DNA from: Oenanthe sinensis
Lineage: Eukaryota > Streptophyta > Magnoliopsida > Apiales > Apiaceae
DNA length: 64,000 nt
Assembly (NCBI GenBank): GCA_028671895.1
Contig: CM053809.1
Span: 30,169,501 to 30,233,500, forward strand
Reading direction: 5' to 3'
Shown: positions 1 to 12,310 of the stretch, piece by piece
Layout: every line of letters starts with the position of its first letter
How positions within the stretch are numbered: position 1 is the stretch's first letter
Notes under the pieces: generated by a model
The model's input: only the letters and a program-made list of their open reading frames with translations
Told to the model about the DNA's origin: nothing
Databases searched by the model: none
Position numbers and translations under genes: made by a program

Positions 1-1917
1 TTTCATGTGCTTGACTTTTGAAAAATATTTTCGAGAAGCAAACGAGTCTAAGATGAATAGCTGGATTCATTTTTTTGGGTAATTTTAGTTAACATTTAAT
101 TTAGTATTTGGTAAATTTTGACTTAAAAAATAAAATTCATATAATCTGAAAATAAAACAAAATTAATATACAAAATACAGAATACATTAAGGTTAAGTTT
201 CAAGTTAAAATACATAAAATGCAAGAGAAACACTGAAATAGGGCTTAGGGTTCAGCATAAAAGGGTCCGTTTAATAAGTTAGAGCATTTACAAGAGTATC
301 TTAGTTCACTCTCTAAATATAATATAAAAAATTAGCTCTTAGTCATCTAGTATGATTCCATCTCCAGTAGTGTTCTCTATATCCTCTCTTTATTTAGTGT
401 TTATTTTTAAACGTACAATGAATATATATAGTAAAAAATAAATCCGGGAGAGAAAGGTGGCACTTTTATGAATATAGCATATTGGAGATGTCCTCGTCCT
501 GACTTAATGAATTGATGACATGGGTATTAACTTACACATTCTCCTAAAATCTCAATCTCAAGGTATCGGGGGGGGGGGGGGACTTAATTGGATCTTATAT
601 TATTCAAACACTCCCCATCACTATTAGCCTTGCTCGCTGGATAGGAGGGACTCGAACTCGAGACCTCTTCCAATGTAAGTTCTGATTCCATGTTAAGTTA
701 GCAATTCTCCTAAAACCTCAAGGTATAATGTATTAGCCTTTATGTTTTCACGGTATCTACATGAACGTTGGAGACAATCCTCTCAAAGGTGTACTAACTT
801 TGGTAGACGCCTTCCTATTCTCTTCTATTGATATAAACGGCTAGGGCTTTTCTCTCTAAACCGTGTGTGCAACTTATTAGAGAAAATTACATCTTTATGC
901 ATATGACCTATAGGTTATTATTACGTTGTCAATAATTTTAATATCAAATAATAACATTATTATAAGCACTAAGCATTCATCTAACAATACATCATTATTA
1001 CCTAAGTAATAATAACAAAATTGGTGATTGGGCAGAAACCTTTGTGACCAATGTTTAAATGTAATTTAAACATTTTTAACCTTGATATTATTGATTAAAC
1101 TCGAGTTATGGATTGTGTCATCCTCTTCATATTTTAATCTTTATATTCTTGATTAATAAGTAGGCTATTAAACAAATCTATATTTGAGCACGATCATACA
1201 TTCCATAGTTTTACTCAATCAAGAGGTCAATAATATTACTCCTAAAATAGAATAGTTAAATTTCATCTATATCATTCATATTCCTCACACGATTCATAGT
1301 GTACTCAATATCCAGCTTTATCATTACCTTGTCAAATGACAAGGTAACTTTGTATGAGCTCAAGGTATATAAATTAACGTATAGAAATATAAAGGTTTCT
1401 AGTCAGGGACTATTACATCATTATCACTGTATGAATTACTTATAACACTTTATATTATTTATAATGTAGAAATCTCATGATGGGTCTGTCTCATAGACTA
1501 TACTCTTACATGTATTTATGTATTGACTTGGTATCTCTATACCAATTACTAATGAGTTTTGATCATCAATCAGCGGACATACTAGTCTCAAAGTATTAAT
1601 GTATCCTTCAAGAATACTACTTGTAATATTTAATACTACTTGCATAGAGACTTTTAAGAATAATAATACAATTAACTTAATATATAATGTCATTTTAAGT
1701 CACATTCACACACTCTAGGTTGAAGGGCCACCAGTGTGGTCTTCCCCCTCAGTTAGTCCGATTTACATGTCACGTGTTGGGTTACATGTCACGTGTTGGG
1801 TCTGAGGCGGTCTGGCGTGATACCGGTTGGGGTGTCTGGAAATTATACTTAAAATTATACAATTGGTATTATAATACTAAGAACATCTATTGACACATTA
1901 AATATAATAAGCATATA
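1..1917. other. Intergenic, no gene seen; MITE-like and tRNA-like repeat fragments
   Basis: I see no supported coding region. About 282-495 looks like a small MITE: its left end reads AGAGCATTTACAAGAG and its right end reads TTGGAGATGTCCT, the usual imperfect inverted ends of plant 'agagcatctccaac' elements. A poly-G run lies near 569. Around 640-665 the minus strand carries GTTCGAGTCCC, a Pol III B-box-like stretch of the kind seen in tRNA-derived SINEs. Two direct copies of a 19-bp word ending CACGTGTTGGG lie near 1763-1800. Short open frames here look like chance. Confidence 0.5.
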
Positions 1918-2189
1918 CTTCCTCTGTCCCATTCATTTCTTTACACTTTCCTTTTTGGGATGTCCCTCTCAATTTTTTACATTTCAAAACTTACCAAAAA
2001 TAGTAAAATTTTATAATATAAAAATCAACTACATCCACTAATTTCCTCCACTATACTCACTTTATACATTAAATATTGATTGGTCCCACCACTTCACCCA
2101 CTATCCTCACTTTTCACCATTATCATGTATATTTTCTTAACCTCCGTGCCCAACCCCAAATTGTAAAAAATTGGGTGGGACGGAGGGAG
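1918..2189. mobile_element. Stowaway MITE (Tc1/mariner type)
   Basis: The element is 272 bp and flanked by TA on both sides (1916-1917 and 2190-2191). The left end reads CTTCCTCTGTCCC and the right end GGGACGGAGGGAG, so the terminal inverted repeats match the Stowaway consensus CTCCCTCCGTCCC with two changes on the left. Its interior is similar to the element at 34258-34540 (both carry TTTACACTTTCCTTTTTGGGA), so both belong to one subfamily. It sits just upstream of the broken kinase copy, where exon 1 would be expected. It has no coding capacity and is presumably mobilised in trans. Confidence 0.85.
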
Positions 2190-3189
2190 TATTTAATAAT
2201 ATAATATCATATTAAGTTATTTAAATCATAATTTATTGCCCCTAACACTAACAAAATCGTGTATCGCAAATAAAATCATACTTGGAATTTGCACGAGCAG
2301 ATAAAATCATAGTGCACCAATTTCCTCTTCGCGAGCTTGCAGCTGCAACAAATAATTTCAGTCCGAAGTCCTTTATCGGGGAAGGGGGATTTGGACGTGT
2401 CTACAGAGGGATGCTTAGTAAAATTTTCTTTTATAATCATTGATATATTTTTAAGAAAAACCAAATTTGATGATTTATACATAGGTAAATATTATTTTAC
2501 GGTCCTTTAGTATGTACTAGCTTAAAACCCGGGCATGCATAAATAAATTATGTTTAAATTATTGTGTTTGATATAAAACTTTATTTTAATTTATTTTATT
2601 ATTTCATTGGTCTTTCTTTCGAATATCGATTGTAAATTATATATTTTGTCGAGTTGTCATTGTGAAAGTGTAATAGTATTATAACTTTAATGATATTGAA
2701 TGTTAATAATGAATTGTAACCTTGATATAATATTGTTATAATCAATATTAAATTTTATAAAAGTTTGTAAGTACATATTAAGTCGAAATTAATATATATT
2801 ATTTAATGTATAATATTAATATTCTATGTAGTATTTTTTTAAAAAAAATATTAAGTTAATATCAAATTGTCGGTTACAAAAAATATATGGTTAAATTATA
2901 ATGGTATTTTGAAATTGTTTAATATTTGAAGTGTTAATAGAATTAATATAAAATAAAAGATTAATATAATATTAATGAGAACTATTGCAAATAATGACTT
3001 GCAATTTTAAATGAATTTTGTTAAAAATGCGAAGAAAGAGGAGTGTGAGCGATGATGAAGCTCAAATATGTTAGTAGATTGTTAGATTGTACTAGATAAG
3101 AATATATTATGTTAAATTGTAAGTAGTAGTTTAAGTGTGATTATATAATATATATAGATATAAACAATATTAAAATAAATTGGGGTAAT

Positions 3190-3534
3190 CAAACTTTTAA
3201 GGCTTTATTTGGGATTTCTATTCAAAATGACAGGACTGTGAGAAAAAGTGTTTTTGCAAAAATTAGACGACTGTTTGGTAATGTATAATATAAAAAAATA
3301 ATGTTTTTGGTGAGATTTGATGGTGAGTGTTGTAGTTGTTTCCCGCAAAAACTAAAATGAAGCTTTTCCCAAAATCATGGGACCCACTTTCTCTAAAAGC
3401 AACTTTTAGGCCAAAAACACTTTTGAGACTTTTAGGCCAAAAACACTTTTGAGAAAAACTGTTTTTGAACTTTACCAAAGGCTTTTTTACTTTACCAAAA
3501 GTAGTTGTTAAATACCGTACCGGCCCTAAAAGTT
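3190..3534. mobile_element. Possible MITE inside the copy 1 pseudogene
   Basis: The segment begins AAACTTTTAAGGC and ends GCCCTAAAAGTTT, an imperfect inverted repeat. Inside is a short direct repeat, ACTTTTAGGCCAAAAACACT, near 3402-3446. Its self-complementary 'aaagcaacttttaggccaaaaacactttt' style content is common in plant non-autonomous DNA elements. I could not define a target duplication, so class and exact ends are open. Confidence 0.4.
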
Positions 3535-5565
3535 TGTAAGTAGGTATTAAGTGGAATTAACATATATTATTTAAAATACAATATGAACATTATATAATAT
3601 ATATAGTATTTTGTTAAATATGTAGTAACCAAAAATTAAAGTTGAATTACCGGTTACTGAAAATATTTAATTCGGTTTTAATAGTATTATGAAATTATAT
3701 AATATTAATATTTTTAAAAAGTTTTATATAGATAAAAGAACAATATTATATCAATAATAATGATATTTAATATAAGTAATGAATTGCAATTTTATATGTA
3801 TTTTATTATAATGATAAAATTTTATATGTACACTGAATCATATTAGGCTGGAGTTATCACAAATAAACCTTTTACAGTGTGTATTGCACCTAGGTGTGTG
3901 GTAATCTTGTAACATGGACGAGAAAAATGCATGCTCGAGTTTTAAGTAGTGGTGAGGCGGAGATTAGAGTTCTAGATCTCGGCATATGTGAGGAAATGCA
4001 AATTCTAAACGTCCAAAATTACTTGAAATGAGGCCGGTAACTACCGATACATATGATGTGAGACAATGAAGCAACTATTAGCATTGGAAAGAATCTAGTT
4101 CATCAAGCCAAACCAAACACATAGAGAATTAGAGATTGACCGAAATTTCATTTAGAGAAGGTTGACAATGAAGTCTTTCAACTTGTCTACATGCCTACTC
4201 GGTAGAGAAATGTTGATATCCTGGCTAGAGTTCTTAGAACGAACACAAATAGGAAGGGATGGTTCTTTTATTGCATTGATAGAAATCTAACTAGAAAAAG
4301 GTCTATCTATTACTTAATCTTCAAAGAATCAAGCTAAGCTAGTCATGTACAATTTGTACAACCTAGCTTGAGAGGGAGTGTGAAATTGTGTTTCCAGAAT
4401 TTGTTTGATAACAAAAACAATAATATTTATGTAAAGTTAATGATTAATTACATAAATACATGTAATCACACCTACCTCAACTAGTGTTTAAACTCTCGAC
4501 CTCTAGGCCACATTGCGGTGGATAATATTATTATATATGTCTCTCTTAGAATTTGTTGGTTGCTGGTTATTAGGAGTTGGCTATGTGTTCTACAAGTAAA
4601 GGAGTTGGTCATTTAAAATGAAGATGATCTCTTCGTAGTTGTTTTTTTTTAAATTTCTAGAATAGAGGAAGAAGTTATAACTGTCGACATAGCTGGTGCT
4701 TAATGCTTATATAAGAGTTGTAACTCTGATGTTTACTAACAAAACAGATCAGATCATTTCTCAAAATTCTCAGTTATGCTTCATCTAAAATATGGTGGTT
4801 GTTATATATTCGGACATCTGGGGTTGGTATGCCACAAAATATGGACAACATAATATATGTTAATCTATTCTTTATACAACTATTAAGAATAGGATACAGA
4901 TAATCTTAGTTTTACTGCCAAAGTTTCAACTTTGTATACTTGGAACTTAAAACAACCCATTTATCTGATTGCTTGAATTTTTTTAATTGCTGACCATCAC
5001 ATGAATGATAAACATCGGTGCTTAAACTTATTCTGATCAGCCAGGTGAAAGTCAGTTGTCTTTATCATGACATTGATCACTGCTGAGAGAAATGTGATTT
5101 TGCCAAACAGGTTGTAGCTGTGAAACAATTGAATATAGATGGGCTTCAGGGTAATAGGGAATTCCTTGTTGAAGTATTGATGCTTAGCCATCTGCACCAC
5201 TCTAACCTTGTCAATCTGATTGGATAATGTGCTGATGGCGATCAACGAATTTTAGTGTACGAGTTTTTGCCGTTGGGATCACTGGAACACCACCTTCATG
5301 GTATATTCTTTTGCTAAATTCTATTTTTAGTACTTTTGTATGATACCTATTATTAAATATAAATTTAAAACAATTTAATGTAATATAATTTAAGTAATTG
5401 CTTCATATAAAACAATCTAAACTTATTTAATGCTGGTTTGCACACGGGGCTCTATACTGCTTATATATATATATATATATACTGTATTGTACTGTTAAAT
5501 ATGAACTATTACATCTTAGATAGTCGACAGGTTGTTAAAATAATGAAAATATAGATATTGGTATC

Positions 5566-6007
5566 CTGTGATGCTCGGACTCTCCGGAAAACCCAGCCGT
5601 AACCGTGTTGATACGACACGACACGGACACTTGGATCCGGATCCGAATGCCATCTAGAAAATGGACACTTCATCTCATTTTTATTTTGATAACTCATTTA
5701 TAAAAGGAAGAGAAGAAGAAAATATAAGAAGAAAAGAGGTGCAATTGATGTAAAAGGAGAAAGAGAAAACATAAAGTCTTTATTTCACCCTCTTTTTCAA
5801 AAGTTTATATATTATTTTATATAAAATGATAGATATTTATTTATAGAAAGTATCATATTATATTAAAAATGATAATTGCCGTGTCCAAATCCAAGTGTCA
5901 GATCCTTATAAAACGTGTCCCCGAGTCTTCGATTTTGGAGTTCGAAGAATCTGACACACTGATTTGTGTCAGTGTCGGATCCTTCTAAAAGAGTCTGAGC
6001 ATCATAG
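5566..6007. mobile_element. Non-autonomous DNA transposon, hAT-like, 442 bp
   Basis: A perfect 8-bp direct duplication TTGGTATC flanks the element (5558-5565 and 6008-6015). The ends are inverted: CTGTGATGCTCGGACTCT on the left, and CTATGATGCTCAGACTCT when the right end is read on the minus strand. Two mismatches in 18 show that it is fairly young or well preserved. An 8-bp target duplication points to the hAT superfamily; MULEs usually make 9 bp. The interior carries GTGTCGTGTC-type 'gacacggacac' words near both ends and no transposase. It lies in the former intron 3 of the broken kinase copy. Confidence 0.8.
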
Positions 6008-7803
6008 TTGGTATCTAGGCCAAGTTAAAATAATAAATATGTGATCTTCTAGATTATATATATTTGAGTTAAAGAAAATGACGTTTTCCAAAAATAAGAT
6101 GACGAAAAGATATATAAAGAAATGTTTAGGTTACAATATATAATTACATTTCTAATAGTCGATTAGTCGGTTCTCTAGGCCGTCATAAAATAATAAAAGT
6201 ATGGATTGGTTAGTCTTTTGAGTCAAATTGAAAAAAATATATAAAAGATAAAAATAAAATTTAAAAAAAGTATTAATATGAATTAGTTGAACTTTAGGGC
6301 CGAATTAAAATAATAAAAATATGAACTTTCAAAAATAGGATCATAGATATAGGTAATTGATTTAAAAAGAGAATTCAAACAGATAAAATTATAGATAGTG
6401 TATAACATATAGAGGTTACATTTATATGAATTTAATAAGTTAAAAAAATCAAAATTCTAAATATTGTATCACTACATTAGAGATGTATTACTTAATCAAA
6501 AAAAAATAGAATAAAAAAGTTATATATTTATTAAAAAAATTTAAAATTTTTAAGAAGTTCAATGTACATCGATATAGAGGCAAAGATGTAGTATGATGTT
6601 ATCAGAAAAAGGAGAGCATGACATGTGGCAATGAGGATGTCATTAGAAAAAGAGTACATTTGTGGCAATGACGATGTAAACTGTACTTTGTAAAGTTATA
6701 AGACCAAGGAAAATATAAACAAAGTAACAAACGAACTCACTGCTCATTACTTTCACATATGGGATGATATACTGCTTGTTCTTCAGCCCAAGAATAGATT
6801 TACAAGGGCATTGAAACATATATGGGTTTAATGAAACTCGTTAATTAAAAACTTTACCTTGTTCTGCCATCTACTCTCTGCGAACAGAATATTCCATTCT
6901 AGCTTATGTGTAATCAAGCCACTTGCTATGTATTACCAAACCTTTTCTCTTCTAGAGTTCCTAAATATTTTGTACAGATCTTCCACCTGATAAAGAACCT
7001 CTAGACTGGAAGACACGTATGAAGATTGCAGCAGGGGCAGCAAAAGGTTTAGAGTATCTCCATGACACGGCAAAGCCTACAGTTATATATAGGGACTTCA
7101 AATCATCCAATATATTATTGGGGGAAGGGTTTCATCCAAAGCTTTCTGATCTCGGACTTGCAAAACCTGGCCCTTCAGGAGATAAGTCATATCTTTCTGG
7201 AAAGGTGGCTGGAACTTATGGTTACTGGGCTCCTGACTATGCCAAGACCGGGCTATTGACAGTACAATCTGATATATACAGTTTTGGTGTAGTACTCTTG
7301 GAACTCATAACCGGACGTAAAGCCTTTGACAGTTCTCAACCACAAGGACAACGGAACCTTGTCGCATGGGTAATCCATATAGTCCAATCTTCGTAGTTAC
7401 CTAAATATGCTCTTGGTGATGGTATAAGGATGTTCATGTGTTGTCGATGTTATGTACTTGCAGGCAAGACCTCTGTTCATTGACCAGAAACAGTTTACTA
7501 CATTAGCCGACCCAAGGTTACAAGGTCAGTATCCAATGCGAGGGCTATACCAGGCTGTAGCAGTGGCATCCATGTGTATTCAAGAACAGGCTGCTGCCCG
7601 TCCTCTGATCCGTAATGTGGCAGCTGCCTTGTCTAATCTCGCGAACCATGTTTATGAGCTTAGCTCAGCTCCTGACCATGGCTAAAGGTTAAGTAAACAT
7701 AGAGATGACGAAATAACAGAGGCAGTGAAGATTCTTAAAGAATGATGCTAGGGGAGTATTAGGTCGCAAATGGGACTTGGAAGGTTTTGAGAAGGATTGG
7801 TAG

Positions 7804-9024
7804 AAAATGCTGCAGGACTCTGCACTTTGTATATGTGCACCACATGTAGTTAATATTTTTGTTATATTGTTATCCTAGATTTAGAGGAAGCAGATAAACT
7901 GTTTTTGTTGTTTCCGGCATTGAAGACTATGATGCATCCTCCCCTTTAAACATCAATCTCTCCAACAGATTATTAGAGCATTGCGTAATTTTTCTTTTAC
8001 CGTCAAAATCACCAACATTTGGTATCCAAGCTCTCCTCAACTGATCTGTGTATAAATTTGACAAGTTGTGAAAGCCGGAGCAGATTCCTTCTCTTTTGTT
8101 CCACCGTTGATTGATAGAGAACTACCAGATATCTGGATGAGTTGAATCTTTAGTAAGCGGTGTTGATAAATTATGAAATCCCTGCACCAGACAAGGAGAT
8201 GAAAAACAAAAAAAAATCCCTGCACCAGATAATGGTGCTTTCACCCACCATTTTATACCAAAGTATATTTCTGAAGTCAGCAGTGGAGCTGTGAGATAAT
8301 CTCAAGTCTGAGTTTGAAAGAAACGAGAGGATCCTCGTAATGCCTTGAAGAATGTGTCAAAAATTACTCTGACAAAGATCTTGTATGCTTTGCAAGCACA
8401 AGAGTACAAGACGGCAGGTGTGGTGATACAGGTAGCTATGTAGCTATTGAAGCAGTACTAGTGAAGCATCAAGAACATGGACGGGATAGGAAGCTTTAAA
8501 ACAAAAATGTCAGGTTGCAAGCAGAGGAAGTTCTGTAAAAGGAATAATGTCCTTTTTAAAATATTTATTTCATTCATTTTCTAATCTTGGTTTACTTCAC
8601 TCTTCTTGATTTTCCTCCCTTTTAATGTTATTATAATAATAAGAAGCAAATATAAGGACTGTTATTAGAATTAACATAAAATATAATATCTTAAATTACT
8701 AAGAATTATACTATATTATTTATAATATTTTTAAGAAACACGCTGAGAGGCTCTTGGAGTTGATAGAGTAAGTAAGAGTAGAAGCTGGGTTTGAGATTTG
8801 ATATGATCTCTATAAATAATTCATATGGTTGAGTGAAAGTTCTAAGAAAGAGTCCCACGGGCATTGCTTTGGTACATGAGCAGTAACTTCATTTAAAAAA
8901 AGGGCACACATCTCAATCCCATTCTGTATTTGCAGACTCCATTAAAGAAAGAAATCAAACGCGTTTTTGTGTTGATAAAATCCTCCTACTCATCTATCCT
9001 GTTGCACATACAAACAACCAGAGA
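7804..9024. other. Intergenic; upstream region of the repeat ORF
   Basis: No gene is supported. A TATAAATA box lies at 8811, about 210 bases upstream of the ATG at 9025, and is the best core-promoter candidate for that ORF. The remainder is unremarkable AT-rich sequence. Confidence 0.4.
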
Positions 9025-10104
9025 ATGGCTTCTGACGGTACTAGCAAAGCAGTTGCTACCGAGGCCTGGTCTCAGCTAGTGACCTCAGTTCTGTTATGGA
9101 CTCCTCCAAGTGATATGTCTATGGAATATTACTACACTTTACCAGAGGACAACTCGAACCGCTTAGATTTATATAAATACAAGCTAGGGACCGACAACAT
9201 TGAAGCCAGAATTAAATCTGGTGTGCATTCTCAAGTGGTGCACGCAAATGAACACGAATATCAGCAAGGGATCGAGTATATTCACGATTGCATACGATCA
9301 ACTAATGATTATTATGTGGTGAAAACAAGTGAACGCGAAGATCAGCAAGGGATTGAGTATGTTCAAGATTGCATACGATCAACTAATGATTATTATGTGG
9401 TGAAAGCAAGTGATCAATGCGAAGATCAGCAAGGGATTGGGTATGTTCAAGATTGTATCCGATCCACTAATGATTATTATGTCGTTCAAGCAAATGAAGG
9501 TGAAAATCAGCAGGGCATTGAGGATATTCAAGCTTGTATGAGATCCACTAATCATTATGACGTGTTGCAAGCAAATGTGCAAGGTAATCAGCAAGTGATC
9601 ATAGAGCCTAAACATAGTATAGGATCAACAGTCTTGTTCAAGCCCAAACCAGCAGAGAATAAAGATCATCAATCTCTCAACAACATTACGGAATTCATGA
9701 GATCACAAGGGTTGCCTAAAGGACTGCCACAACCTGAAATTGTGAATCAACAATGGATCCACTATGAGCAAGTAAAGAAAATGTCAGCTTTATTCGATGA
9801 CTTGTTCAAATTCATTGAAAGTTACAACATGAATGGGGTAGAAAAGCCAACTCTGCGGTTTCAAGTGCTAGAAGTAATTAAACTTCTACATCACTATGGA
9901 ATCGACACGATTCGAAGTGGAGTGGAGGAAGAACTCGAGTATGTGAACCAAAGAAATGATGCTATAGCGAAGAATTCAGCCACACATTATAAGAAGAAAG
10001 CTCTAGAAGCAATGTTGAGAATATGCGACATTGAAACATGCCAGAGTACTATTTATGAAGTTATTGGTAAAGCAGAGAGGGATCAAGTGTTGTATGAATG
10101 GTGA
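9025..10104 (+). CDS. Unrecognised 359-aa protein with tandem 27-residue repeats
   Basis: I do not recognise this protein. It is one uninterrupted frame of 359 codons with ATG at 9025 and TGA at 10102-10104, far longer than chance frames nearby. Residues 1-78 are a unique N-terminus. Residues 79-240 form six repeats of 26-28 residues starting at 79, 106, 134, 161, 188 and 214, with the core (D/N)QQGIEY-x2-DCIRSTNDYYVV. The first three are nearly identical and later ones decay. A seventh start (NQQWIHYEQ) leads into a C-terminal part (about 250-359) that looks helical, with many Leu, Glu and Lys and no Pro-rich linker. There is no signal peptide, membrane segment or known catalytic motif. Each repeat has a conserved Cys in DCIRST. 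The ORF stands alone between two PBL27 relatives on the same strand. Whether it is one exon of a larger gene, or expressed at all, cannot be told. Confidence 0.6.
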   Translation: MASDGTSKAVATEAWSQLVTSVLLWTPPSDMSMEYYYTLPEDNSNRLDLYKYKLGTDNIEARIKSGVHSQVVHANEHEYQQGIEYIHDCIRSTNDYYVVKTSEREDQQGIEYVQDCIRSTNDYYVVKASDQCEDQQGIGYVQDCIRSTNDYYVVQANEGENQQGIEDIQACMRSTNHYDVLQANVQGNQQVIIEPKHSIGSTVLFKPKPAENKDHQSLNNITEFMRSQGLPKGLPQPEIVNQQWIHYEQVKKMSALFDDLFKFIESYNMNGVEKPTLRFQVLEVIKLLHHYGIDTIRSGVEEELEYVNQRNDAIAKNSATHYKKKALEAMLRICDIETCQSTIYEVIGKAERDQVLYEW

Positions 10105-10682
10105 GGAAGATCTTCATTTTAATTTGTTGGGGAGATTTGAATTCTTGTTATTTGCTTTAAGTTTCTCTTGCGAAAGATTATTACCCTCGCCTGGTGGCAG
10201 TGCTTTGGATGATTAGCATATCCAATGTTTTATTCCGCTTCTTTTGTAAGCAAGTATTCATGGCTAGTTTCGATTATCTATTCTTTTTCCCCTGACAAGC
10301 GTTTCGATTATCTGTTAAATTATCTAGAATTTGAAAATTATATGTAGGGGAGAAATGCCAGAATCCCCAAATTATTTGTAAACAAAGTTATCAAGTAACA
10401 CTGATCTAATTTTAATTGGTTATTAAAACAATAAATGAGATACATTCACATTAATATACAAATTAATATTTTTATTTTACCACGTCACTGTTATCACGTC
10501 ATTTAAAAAAATATTTTTAAAAATTATTTGAGTCTCTACCGTTACTCACGCAAGTATGGGTCGCGTGTGATGACCATACAAGTCGAACGTGTTGACAAGG
10601 AATTAACAATTGAATACGTTCTATTGTGCAATTCTATAATCATGCTCAAAGGTCATCATGCCGCAAAATATGGCAAAGATGA
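10105..10682. other. Intergenic, 3' side of the repeat ORF
   Basis: AT-rich sequence with no supported gene. An AATAAA-like signal occurs near 10427. Short open frames at 10031-10216 and 10528-10713 have no recognisable content. Confidence 0.4.
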
Positions 10683-10691
10683 TACAGTATA

Positions 10692-11651
10692 CCATTTTAA
10701 AAGAGTTAAATGACTTATTCATAATCAAACTTGCGCTTATTTTGCAAGTGAGTTACTGAATTCAAAAAATTTACACTTGAATAATTAAACTAATATAAAT
10801 TTGCAATCGACTAACTCAACTAATAAAAACTTGAAATCCACTAATTGAACCGATCCTTAACTTGTAACTGTGTAATCGAAATCAAAAAATTATAAAATAT
10901 CTGTATATTTTGTAGAGTTGTCAAATGGATAATTCGAATACGGATCTACATATATCTCAAAAAATTATAAAATATCTGCATATTTTGTAGAGTTGTCAAA
11001 TGGATAATTCGAATACGGATCTACATATATCTGAATTCGAATCCGAAAATTTGAATTTATATCCGAATCCGAAATATCCGGAAAAAATATATGTATAATA
11101 ATCATATATATCTTATTAAAAATATATTATTTAAATATATATATATATATATATATGTATATATTATAAATTGAACATATGAAAATATATATTTATATTA
11201 TATATTTTTCTATATAATATATATAAATTCGGATTCATATATTATCGGATACGGATATGCCTATATTCATATTTGTATCTGGAATTGTCAGATTCGGATA
11301 CGAATAATATTTGCTTTATTTCGAATACGGATACAGATATTTCAAACGGGGATATTGGATATTTTGAATTTTTTGACAACCCTACAGTTTTGTAAGTTGC
11401 AAGTTTGTTTTTGTTTAGTAACCCAGTTGCAAGTTTTTATTAATCTAGAAATGTAAACGCAAGTTGGGGTTGAGTTAAATTTTTTAAATTGCAAGTTCAT
11501 ATTTTATTTTGTTAGTGATGTTAACGACAATTATCTAAATACAAGTTTTAATTACTTGAGTTATGTAAATGCAAGTTTTTGAGTTCAATGGTCCGCTTGC
11601 AAAATGAGTGCGAGTTTGATTATGAATAGCTATTTAACCCCATTTTAAAAG
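10692..11651. repeat. Fold-back (long inverted repeat) element with a nested MITE
   Basis: The outer arms are about 100 bases each: 10692-10791, and 11545-11651 read on the minus strand. They align through shared blocks such as TATTCATAATCAAACT and TTTTGCAAG. 'GCAAGTTTT' words recur all through both arms. Inside lies a second palindromic unit, 10911-11386, whose ends are TGTAGAGTTGTCAAA and, on the minus strand, TGTAGGGTTGTCAAA. Its interior is AT-rich with many GAATACGGATAT words in both orientations. No transposase is visible. Confidence 0.6.
10883..11032. repeat. 75-bp tandem duplication
   Basis: Two head-to-tail copies (10883-10957 and 10958-11032) differ at only a few positions. The duplication covers the left terminus of the inner MITE, so that element has two left ends in series, both carrying TGTAGAGTTGTCAAATGG. 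Confidence 0.85.
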
Positions 11652-12310
11652 TTGCAAGTAAACATGTATTGCGCCATTGCGTACAATTGACTTCGCAGAA
11701 ATTTCAACACCATGGCATTCGAGTATTAATTTTTTTATGAGAAATGCTAGCTTATTTTTTATAAGCTCAGTACATACGTGATAATCGATTATCAAAACTC
11801 TTTATTCATGATTTTATATAACCAAAAAAATTAATTATATATTTTTTATGTGAACCAAAATCGACGTCATTTTATTCGCTAGGAAAATGATTTTAAAATT
11901 TTTGTATTCATTATAAAAAACACAAATAAATGATTATATATAATCGATTGTCCAAATCAATTATTTTTATTTATTTATTTATTTTGTATTATTATGTATT
12001 AAAGAGTAAATTCAAACAACTCAACGACTGTAAGTTTGTGAATCGTCAGTGTGCTTTCCTCTTTTTTGAATTTATGTATAAAACTATTAGAAGTTGCTAG
12101 GAAGAGGGAAGCAAAGCCTGCTATGTCACAAAGTCTACTGCAAGTATTACTTAATAATTTATTAGTATAATTTATATTATTATTATAATTATAATAATCT
12201 TGTAAATCTTTCAAGTGCCTCCCAATCTCAATCCCCATTTCTTCTTCTTCATCGCTTCATGTAATTAATAAACCTTATCTTCTGCACCACCCGATCACTT
12301 CACAAGACTA

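Larger units (their letters stand above)
2294..7803 (+). pseudogene. Broken PBL27-like RLCK (copy 1)
   Basis: Exon-by-exon homology to the intact kinase at 12445-16800 is clear. Exon 2 remnant: about 2294-2417. Exon 3: 5111-5300. Exon 4: 6978-7369, exactly as long as the intact exon. Exon 5: 7464-7685. Exon 1 with its acylation motif is not found. The exon 2 acceptor reads GCAC instead of GCAG, and the exon has lost more than 60 bases. Exon 3 carries TAA at 5225-5227 in place of the Tyr of IGYCADG. In exon 4 the Mg-binding DFG is DLG and APEYA is APDYA, while the YRDFKSSN catalytic loop survives. Exon 5 ends early at TAA 7683-7685 (Tyr codon in the intact copy), but tail homology continues to about 7803. 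With these lesions it cannot encode an active kinase. A short transcript from exons 4-5 is conceivable but unsupported. Confidence 0.9.

Noticed and set aside
630..670. Possible tRNA gene (B-box-like GTTCGAGTCCC on the minus strand)
   Set aside because: No matching A-box or cloverleaf stems could be traced. More likely a SINE-type or tRNA-like repeat fragment.
9379..9615. 78-codon open frame on the minus strand
   Set aside because: It is the antisense of the tandem repeats in the 9025-10104 ORF. Repeats keep an antisense frame open by periodicity, and the peptide shows no family resemblance.
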